A stretch of 6,059 bases of DNA from Candidatus Limnocylindrales bacterium. GTDB taxonomy: Bacteria; Chloroflexota; Limnocylindria; Limnocylindrales; CSP1-4. A model generated the notes under the pieces. It saw only the letters and a program-made list of their open reading frames with translations. It had not been told where the DNA came from and did no database searches. The stretch lies in the NCBI GenBank assembly GCA_030647575.1, contig JAUSJS010000209.1, positions 1-6,059 of the forward strand, read 5' to 3'. Below, in pieces: positions 1 through 4,559 of the stretch. Numbering within the stretch: the first letter of the stretch is position 1; the number at the start of each line of letters is the position of its first letter. A program made the translations under genes and the position numbers.

Positions 1-36
1 TACGAGGCGCTGTACCGGCGGCTCCTCGACGCCTGA
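1..36 (+). CDS. C-terminal end of an unidentified protein (partial)
   Basis: The first frame reads 11 sense codons (Y-E-A-L-Y-R-R-L-L-D-A) and a TGA at 34-36. The amphipathic, Arg/Leu-rich ending resembles the last helix of many GT4-type glycosyltransferases, but 11 residues are too few to assign a family. Codons end mostly in G or C, as in the real genes of this window, which supports coding. A 6-bp inverted repeat straddles the stop codon (GACGCC 28-33, GGCGTC 39-44), but no T-tract follows it. The upstream part lies outside the window. Confidence 0.4.
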   Translation, partial: YEALYRRLLDA

Positions 37-196
37 CCGGCGTCCGGGGCACCGGATCGTGGTACTCACAGGCGCACCAATTCGATACATGAGCGTGATC
101 GCCTCGCGAAATCGACATCGCGCGCACTCCCAGCACGCGTCCACGAGGGATCTGCCCCGAGTTTGCGCCTTGGAGTAACGCCAGCCGGAGTCGAGC

Positions 197-1198
197 CTAC
201 CCGCCGACCCGGACGACCCAGCGGCCGCGGGCGGAGCCGGCCATGATGCCGTCGAGGGCGCCGTCGAGATCGTCGAGACCGACCTCGGTCACATGGATCC
301 CGAGGTCGCGCGGTCGGAGGTCCGTCGCCAGCCTGTCCCAGAGCGCCCGTCGGCGCGCGATCGGGACGAGCACGGAGTCCATGCCGAGCAGGGCCACGCC
401 TCGGAGGATGAACGGCAAGACCGTGGTTTCGAGCTTCGCACCGCCGGCGTTGCCCGACGCGGCGACGGCCGCGCCACGCCGGAGCGTCCGCAGCACGTAT
501 GGCAGCGTCGCGCCACCCACCGCGTCCACCGCACCGGCCCAGCGTTCCGACTCGAGCGGCCGTCCCTCGGCAGTCACTTCGTCGCGCGACAGGATGCCGG
601 CCGCGCCCAGCGTCCGCAGCCGGTCGGTTTCATCCGCCTTGCCCGTCACCGCCCAGACCTCGTAGCCTCGGTCGGCGAGGATCGCCAGGGCCGTGCCGCC
701 CACCCCGCCCGACGCGCCGGTCACCAGCACCGGGCCGGAGTCGGGCTGGAGTCCACGCTCCTCGAGCGCGACCACGGACATCGCCGCGGTGAACCCGGCC
801 GTCCCGATCGCCATCGCCTCGCGCGGCGAGAGGCCCGGCGCGAGCGGCACGACCCACCCGGTCGGCACCCGCTGGTACTCGCTGTAGCCGCCGTGGCGCG
901 ACACGCCGAGATCGTAGCCGTGGGCCAGCACCGCTCCGCCAACGGCGATGGCCGCGTCGTCGCTGGCGACCACCTCCCCCGCCAGGTCGATCCCGGGAAT
1001 GAGCGGGCTGATCCGCGCGACCTTGCCGTCGGCGCGTGTCGCAAGCCCGTCCTTGTAATTGACGCTCGACCAGCCGACCCGGATCTCGACTCCGCCGGGC
1101 GGCAGGTCCGCCTCGGCGAACTCGCGGACGCCTCGATCGACCCGGTCGCCAACCCTTTCGGCGACATACGCCCGGAACCTGGCGGGAATGGCGGTCAT
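197..1198 (-). CDS. acuI: YhdH/YhfP-family MDR oxidoreductase, probable acrylyl-CoA reductase (NADPH)
   Basis: This is a 333-residue medium-chain dehydrogenase/reductase of the YhdH/YhfP (AcuI) branch. Family members reduce acryloyl-CoA to propionyl-CoA with NADPH in the cytoplasm, and some are annotated only as quinone oxidoreductases. Visible motifs in order are the N-terminal GroES-like domain with SSVNYKD and PGIDLAG, then GTAGFTAA, the Rossmann nucleotide-binding loop VLVTGASGGVGG, the following TGK, VDAVGG, and the late SGNAGG, TTVLPFILRG and LLGMDSV blocks. No structural zinc-binding Cys cluster is present, as expected for this branch. An in-frame upstream ATG at 1264 would give 355 residues. 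I chose the ATG at 1198 because AAAGGA (1214-1209) lies 10 nt before it, and because the resulting length and the start MTAIPARFRAYV fit the family. The gene stands alone on this strand; no propionate or DMSP genes are visible, so the substrate is inferred from family only. Confidence 0.9.
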   Translation of the reverse strand: MTAIPARFRAYVAERVGDRVDRGVREFAEADLPPGGVEIRVGWSSVNYKDGLATRADGKVARISPLIPGIDLAGEVVASDDAAIAVGGAVLAHGYDLGVSRHGGYSEYQRVPTGWVVPLAPGLSPREAMAIGTAGFTAAMSVVALEERGLQPDSGPVLVTGASGGVGGTALAILADRGYEVWAVTGKADETDRLRTLGAAGILSRDEVTAEGRPLESERWAGAVDAVGGATLPYVLRTLRRGAAVAASGNAGGAKLETTVLPFILRGVALLGMDSVLVPIARRRALWDRLATDLRPRDLGIHVTEVGLDDLDGALDGIMAGSARGRWVVRVGG

Positions 1199-1264
1199 CG
1201 GCGGTGTGTCCTTTCGTGCCGTGATGCGAGCCTGAAGACTAGCTCGCCGACCTCTCTGACCCAT

Positions 1265-1638
1265 TCATCGGGCTACCTGGCGAACCCTGTGGAGACGCCC
1301 GCGGCGTCCCACGGGCAACGATTCTGCGCGCGGTTCGCAATCGCGACCTCGCCCAGGGTCATTTGGTGACCCACGGACACCGTCTCAGCCTGCGGCCGTG
1401 CCTGCTGGCCCGATTTCCATCGCGCTGGTGACCACCGGGCAACGAGAGTCAGTCGATGGCGGCAGACGTTGTCGAAACATGCTCCTGCGCCTCGTAATCG
1501 TTGACTGGCGGCCACCGCGAGGACCGGACACAATCCCGTGGGAGGCCCCGCGGTCGGAATCGTTGCCCCAGGGTCAACGCCCATCAACCGTCATGGTCCA
1601 TCGTAGCCACCCCCAAGGTTGCGTTTCGGTGAATGTGG
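1265..1638. other. Intergenic stretch without a supported gene
   Basis: This stretch lies between the divergent acuI and metY genes. Open frames cross it on both strands, but they have no recognisable domain, no convincing ribosome-binding site and mutually overlapping frames. It contains a 12-bp perfect inverted repeat (listed separately) and a 10-bp direct repeat, CCCAGGGTCA, at about 1353 and 1567. The acuI promoter should lie at its left end, but I see no clear -35/-10 pair on the minus strand. It may be the remains of a decayed gene or small element. Confidence 0.5.
1313..1568. repeat. 12-bp perfect inverted repeat pair enclosing 232 bp
   Basis: GGGCAACGATTC at 1313-1324 is the exact reverse complement of GAATCGTTGCCC at 1557-1568. 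Inward of the arms the match continues imperfectly. A third partial copy, GGGCAACGA, sits at 1437-1445, nearly midway. GC-rich segments containing CCCGTGGGA occur close to both arms in opposite orientation. I see no transposase and no clear target-site duplication, so a mobile-element origin is only a possibility. Confidence 0.35.
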
Positions 1639-1668
1639 TTGACGGCCCGCCGTCCGATCCGGCACTAT
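1639..1668 (+). promoter_or_regulatory. Candidate sigma-70-type promoter of the metY-metX operon
   Basis: TTGACG at 1639-1644 matches five of six bases of the -35 consensus. After an 18-bp spacer, CACTAT at 1663-1668 keeps the key second A, the fifth A and the last T of the -10 box. Transcription would start near 1674-1678, giving a leader of about 270 nt before metY. That start would place the GTG of the short leader frame at or within a few bases of the 5' end. Confidence 0.45.
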
Positions 1669-1677
1669 CCCCGAACC

Positions 1678-1749
1678 GTGAGCGAACCCCGTTACTCCTC
1701 GAACATGTGTATGCGCAGGCGGCCCCGCCGTGCGGAGGATGGGGTCTGA
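1678..1749 (+). CDS. Candidate leader peptide of the metY attenuator, with Met-Cys-Met
   Basis: A 23-codon frame runs from GTG (1678-1680) to TGA (1747-1749). Codons 10-12 are ATG TGT ATG, that is Met-Cys-Met, followed by an Arg-rich stretch (codons 13-15, 17 and 18). No Shine-Dalgarno sequence precedes the GTG. Because the predicted transcription start is at or just before it, initiation would have to be leaderless or nearly so; the internal ATG at 1705 is an alternative start. The frame ends inside the segment 1733-1748, which can pair with the terminator arm. A ribosome reaching the stop would cover that segment, whereas one paused on the Met/Cys codons would leave it free. Met and Cys are the sulfur amino acids tied to the downstream genes, which makes this frame more than random. 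Expression is not shown by sequence alone. Confidence 0.4.
   Translation: MSEPRYSSNMCMRRRPRRAEDGV
1696..1739 (+). promoter_or_regulatory. Leader hairpin overlapping the Met-Cys-Met codons
   Basis: CGCAGGCG (1714-1721) pairs with CGCC (1726-1729) and TGCG (1731-1734), with one bulged G and a four-base loop. Outside this stem, TCCTC (1696-1700) can pair with GAGGA (1735-1739). The Met-Cys-Met codons (1705-1713) lie in the left-hand loop between the two helices. The structure would hide most of 1733-1739, so it is the natural competitor of the antiterminator pairing. A ribosome paused on the Met/Cys codons would open it. Confidence 0.4.
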
Positions 1750-1814
1750 CGTCTCGCGCACCTGACCAGAGGTAGAGCGGGACCGAAGACGAGGTCCCGG
1801 GGCTGCAGACTCCA
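1733..1814 (+). promoter_or_regulatory. Candidate antiterminator pairing, 1740-1748 with 1806-1814
   Basis: TGGGGTCTG (1740-1748) can pair with CAGACTCCA (1806-1814) over 9 bp with a single G-U wobble, consuming most of the 5' arm of the terminator. The adjoining CGGAGGA (1733-1739) is complementary to TCCTCCG (1837-1843), the anti-SD segment just beyond the terminator T-tract. One 16-nt block could therefore disrupt the terminator and also occupy the anti-SD. Enclosed between the arms is a separate 7-bp hairpin (CGGGACC 1778-1784 with GGTCCCG 1793-1799, 8-nt loop GAAGACGA). Confidence 0.45.
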
Positions 1815-1834
1815 AGCGGAGCTGCAGCTTTTTT
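1802..1834 (+). terminator. Intrinsic terminator inside the metY leader
   Basis: GCTGCAG (1802-1808), a bulged A, then CTCC (1810-1813), an AAGC loop, GGAG (1818-1821) and CTGCAGC (1822-1828) form an 11-bp stem followed directly by six T residues (1829-1834). It lies about 110 nt before the metY start and downstream of the candidate promoter, with no gene ending nearby on this strand. Its likely role is therefore conditional premature termination of the met operon rather than ending an upstream gene. Confidence 0.85.
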
Positions 1835-1937
1835 GTTCCTCCGAACACCACGACGGGTGACCGCCGAACCCACCGGCCTTCCCAGGGCCGCCGGGCCTCG
1901 ACCCCACCGGCACTCCCCCACCCGTCCACGGAGGAAC
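1835..1937 (+). promoter_or_regulatory. Long-range helix able to sequester the metY ribosome-binding site
   Basis: GTTCCTCCG (1835-1843), immediately after the terminator T-tract, is a perfect 9-nt reverse complement of CGGAGGAAC (1929-1937), which contains the metY Shine-Dalgarno. Just inside, GACGGGTG (1852-1859) is a perfect 8-nt complement of CACCCGTC (1919-1926). The two helices are separated by an 8 x 2 internal loop, giving 17 bp in register. The enclosed part has a smaller hairpin (CGGCC 1874-1878 with GGCCG 1886-1890) and a direct repeat CCCACCGGC (1869-1877, 1903-1911). Formation would block metY translation. Confidence 0.6.
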
Positions 1938-1945
1938 TGAACGAC

Positions 1946-3283
1946 ATGGCAGAGCTCGACCCCACGACCTTCCGACCCGAAACCCGTGCGCTGCACGCCG
2001 GCCAGAAACCGGATCCCACCACGCACGCGCGCGCGGTGCCCATCTACGCCACGACCAGCTACGTCTTCGACGACGCGGCGCATGCCGCCCGGCTCTTCGG
2101 CCTCGAGGAGTTCGGCAACATCTACACCCGGATCATGAACCCCACGACCGCCGTCTTCGAGGAACGCGTCGCCGCGCTCGAAGGCGGGGTCGCCGCTTTG
2201 GGTCTCGCGTCCGGGCAGGCCGCCGAGACGCTCTCGATCCTCAATCTCGCCCGGGCCGGCGACAACATCGTGTCGTCCTCGTCGCTCTACGGCGGGACCT
2301 ACAACCTGTTCACCCACACCCTGCCCAAGATCGGGATCACGACCCGCTACGTCGACGGCTCCGATCCCTCCGCGTTCGGACGGGCGATCGACGACAAGAC
2401 CAAGGCGGTCTTCCTCGAGCTGATCGGGAACCCGCGCCTGGACGTCCACGACCTCGCCTCGATCGCCGACGTGGCCCACGCCCGGGGCGTGCCGGTCATC
2501 GTCGACAATACCTTCGCGCCGCTCCTCGCCCAGCCGATCAGGCACGGGGCGGACATCGTGATCCACTCCGCCACCAAGTGGATCGGTGGCCACGGCACCG
2601 CCATCGGCGGCGTGGTCGTCGACGGGGGCACGTTCGACTGGGCCTCCTCCGAGCGGTTCAAGCAGGACTTCGTGGATCCCGATCCGTCCTACCACGGCAT
2701 CAGCTACTCGAAGGCGTTCGGCAACCTAGCCTTCATCCTGAAGCTGCGCGTCCAGGGGTTGCGCGACATCGGCGCGGCGCTCAGCCCGTTCAACTCGTTC
2801 CTCTTCCTGCAGGGCCTCGAGACGTTGCCGCTGCGGATCACCCGCCACAGCGAAAACGCCCTGGCGGTCGCGCGCTGGCTGGAGACCCGCGACGAGGTCA
2901 CCTGGGTCAGCTACCCGGGCCTCGAGTCGCACCCGTCGCACAAGCTGGCCAAGCGCTACTTGACCGGTGGCTTCGGTGGGATCGTGACTTTCGGGGTCAA
3001 GGGCGGGGTCGAGGCCGGCCGGCGGCTGATCGACAACGTCCAGATCTTCAGCCTCCTGGCCAACGTCGGCGACGCCAAGTCGCTGATCATCCATCCGGCC
3101 TCGACCACGCATTCGCAGCTGGAGCCCGAGGAGCAGATCGCCACCGGCACCACGCCGGACCTGATCCGGCTCTCCGTCGGCCTCGAGCACATCGACGACC
3201 TGATCGCCGACCTCGAGCAGGCGCTCGGGGCCGCGACCTCCGACAGCCCCGCCGACGGCGACCTCGTCGGCGCGGTCGGGTGA
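1946..3283 (+). CDS. metY: O-acetylhomoserine aminocarboxypropyltransferase (homocysteine synthase)
   Basis: This 445-residue cytoplasmic PLP enzyme of the Cys/Met-metabolism fold-type I family converts O-acetyl-L-homoserine plus sulfide to homocysteine and acetate. The N-terminal TRALHAGQ and the YTRIMNPT block (Tyr60 and Arg62, which in this family contact the PLP phosphate of the partner subunit) are present. So are GLASGQAA near 86-93, SSSLYGGTYN with Tyr115 expected to stack on the cofactor, VDNTFA with Asp187 for the pyridine nitrogen, and SATKW with the Schiff-base Lys211. The long insertions and SGQAA motif favour MetY over cystathionine gamma-synthase/lyase. The ATG at 1946 is preceded by GGAGGA (1930-1935) with a 10-nt gap. 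The protein is slightly longer than the usual 425-430 residues because of an Asp/Gly/Ala-rich C-terminal tail. The stop overlaps the metX start. The long leader suggests control by both attenuation and RBS masking. Confidence 0.97.
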   Translation: MAELDPTTFRPETRALHAGQKPDPTTHARAVPIYATTSYVFDDAAHAARLFGLEEFGNIYTRIMNPTTAVFEERVAALEGGVAALGLASGQAAETLSILNLARAGDNIVSSSSLYGGTYNLFTHTLPKIGITTRYVDGSDPSAFGRAIDDKTKAVFLELIGNPRLDVHDLASIADVAHARGVPVIVDNTFAPLLAQPIRHGADIVIHSATKWIGGHGTAIGGVVVDGGTFDWASSERFKQDFVDPDPSYHGISYSKAFGNLAFILKLRVQGLRDIGAALSPFNSFLFLQGLETLPLRITRHSENALAVARWLETRDEVTWVSYPGLESHPSHKLAKRYLTGGFGGIVTFGVKGGVEAGRRLIDNVQIFSLLANVGDAKSLIIHPASTTHSQLEPEEQIATGTTPDLIRLSVGLEHIDDLIADLEQALGAATSDSPADGDLVGAVG

Positions 3284-4332
3284 CGCTGGGCGCCCCGACG
3301 ACCAGGCCGGCCGGTCTCCCGACGGGGACCGGCCGGCTCGAAACCGCGTCGTTGGGGCCGTTCACGCTCGCTGACGGGACGACCCTGCCCGAGCTGACCG
3401 TCGCCTACCGCCATGACGGCCCGCCCCCGGGCGAGGCTCCGCAGGTCCTCGTCATCCATGCGCTCACCGGCTCGGCCGATGCGGCCGGCGACTGGTGGGA
3501 GCCGCTGATCGGCGAGGGCCGGGCGCTGGACACCCGCCGGATCGGCGTCCTGTGCGCGAACCTGCTCGGCGGCCGTTACGGCACGACCGGCCCGACCTCA
3601 CTCCACCCGCGGACCGGCCGGCCGTATGGTGCTGCCTTTCCGAGCGTCAGCGTCGTCGACCAGGCGGAGGCCCAGTGGCGCCTGCTCGACGCGCTCGGGA
3701 TCGAGGAGCTGGCGCTGGCAACCGGCGGCTCGCTGGGCGGCATGGTCGCCCTCGAGGTCGCCCTGGCTCGCCCCGAGGGGATCCGCCACGTGGCGCCGAT
3801 CGCGGCGCCGGCGGCGATCGGCCCGATGGCCATCGCCTGGAACCACCTGCAAGTGCAGCTGATCGAGCATCTCGGCCTGGGCGGCCTGTCGCTCGCCCGC
3901 CAGCTGGCGATGACGACCTACCGGAGCGAGACCGACTTCGCCGAGCGGTTCGGCGGCTCGCTCGAACCCGACGGTCGGCCGTCGATCGTGAGCTACCTCG
4001 ACCACCAGGGCGACAAGCTGGTCGACCGCTTCGATCCGGCGACCTATCGGGTCCTGGTCGGGGCCATGGACGGCCACGACATCGGTCGAGGTCGCGGCGG
4101 GCTCGAGGGGGCGGTCCGGCGGCTCGCCCAGGGCGGCGTGGCGCTCACCGGGATCGGGATCGAAGACGACATCCTGTACGGGCCGCGCCAGGTGCGTGCA
4201 CTGGTCGAGGCCGCGGCCGTGGCCGGCGTCCCGGCCACGTACCGCGAGATCGCATCGACCAAGGGCCACGATGCCTTCCTGGTCGAATGGGACCAGCTCA
4301 CCGACCTGCTCCGCGAGGCGCTCGCGGATTGA
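3280..4332 (+). CDS. metX: Homoserine O-acetyltransferase (alpha/beta hydrolase fold)
   Basis: This 350-residue MetX-type acyltransferase acylates homoserine with acetyl-CoA (possibly succinyl-CoA) to activate it for MetY. The oxyanion-region block HALTGSADA (60-68), NLLGGRYGTTGPTS (94-107) and the nucleophile elbow GGSLGGM with Ser151 are present. Asp297 (in DDILYG) and His330 (in KGHDAF) complete the Ser-Asp-His triad in the expected order. The open frame extends upstream through metY with no matching sequence, so the start must be chosen. GTG at 3280 overlaps the metY stop as GTGA, has no clear Shine-Dalgarno, and gives a normal family length, which points to translational coupling by termination-reinitiation. 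Acetyl rather than succinyl specificity is inferred from the MetY partner, because convergent switching of acyl donor is known within MetX. Confidence 0.95.
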   Translation: MTLGAPTTRPAGLPTGTGRLETASLGPFTLADGTTLPELTVAYRHDGPPPGEAPQVLVIHALTGSADAAGDWWEPLIGEGRALDTRRIGVLCANLLGGRYGTTGPTSLHPRTGRPYGAAFPSVSVVDQAEAQWRLLDALGIEELALATGGSLGGMVALEVALARPEGIRHVAPIAAPAAIGPMAIAWNHLQVQLIEHLGLGGLSLARQLAMTTYRSETDFAERFGGSLEPDGRPSIVSYLDHQGDKLVDRFDPATYRVLVGAMDGHDIGRGRGGLEGAVRRLAQGGVALTGIGIEDDILYGPRQVRALVEAAAVAGVPATYREIASTKGHDAFLVEWDQLTDLLREALAD

Positions 4333-4559
4333 GCCGGCGGTTGGCCGGATCGCCCGGATCGCGGTTCCGTCCCGCGACTGTGGGTCGACGCCAGACGCTG
4401 AGCTCTTCGCGGAGAGCCTCGTCGCAGGCATTTCGCGACTTCCAGGCGCGCTCCGATCAGGTGGATGGCGTCCTTTGGTCGCTCGATGCCCGCTGTCGAC
4501 TCGCAGTCGCGCTGCCTGCAGGCCGACGTTCCCTGCGCGGAATGAGGTTGGTTCCCTCG
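4333..4559. other. Convergent intergenic gap between metX and the LCP gene
   Basis: I see no gene here. Two small hairpins are visible: GCTCTT (4402-4407) with GAGAGC (4412-4417) around a CGCG loop and one G-T pair, and GTCGC (4421-4425) with GCGAC (4435-4439). Neither has a T-tract on either strand, so intrinsic termination is not supported. A short direct repeat, CGGATCGC, occurs twice just after the metX stop. Open frames running through here are continuations of out-of-frame shadows of metX. Confidence 0.5.

Noticed and set aside
1199..1264. 22-residue N-terminal extension of the AcuI-like protein
   Set aside because: The internal ATG at 1198 has AAAGGA at a suitable distance and matches the family's usual start; the extension is Arg-rich and unlike the family.
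1501..1533. Second promoter, TTGACT at 1501 with CACAAT
   Set aside because: The spacer is about 22 bp, too long for a sigma-70-type promoter.
1273..1587. Minus-strand open frame with a Rieske-like fragment (CFDNVCRHR)
   Set aside because: There is only a single Cys-x-His-like hit, no second Rieske box and no good RBS, and it overlaps the inverted repeat and opposing frames. It is probably chance in GC-rich DNA, or at most a relic.
1398..1775. Plus-strand 125-residue open frame
   Set aside because: It runs through the promoter and terminator region of metY, has no recognisable domain, has codon usage unlike the real genes and no RBS.
1771..1800. T-box antiterminator (GCGGGACCG resembling UGGNACCGCG)
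   Set aside because: The invariant UGGN that pairs with the tRNA acceptor end is not present, and the segment forms its own closed hairpin.
1640..1836. SAM-I/SAM-IV riboswitch
   Set aside because: The conserved core blocks (GGCCC followed by GATGAA and CGGCAACC-like sequences) are absent from the leader. A GGCCCGAT and a GGGCAAC do occur near 1407-1445, but they lie upstream of the candidate promoter and do not form the expected helices.
2578..3279. Upstream extension of the metX frame inside metY
   Set aside because: This part is an Arg/Pro/Gly-rich shadow of metY in another frame. MetX homology begins after the GTG at 3280.
4402..4439. Bidirectional terminator between metX and the LCP gene
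   Set aside because: The hairpins are only 5-6 bp and have no T-tract on either strand.
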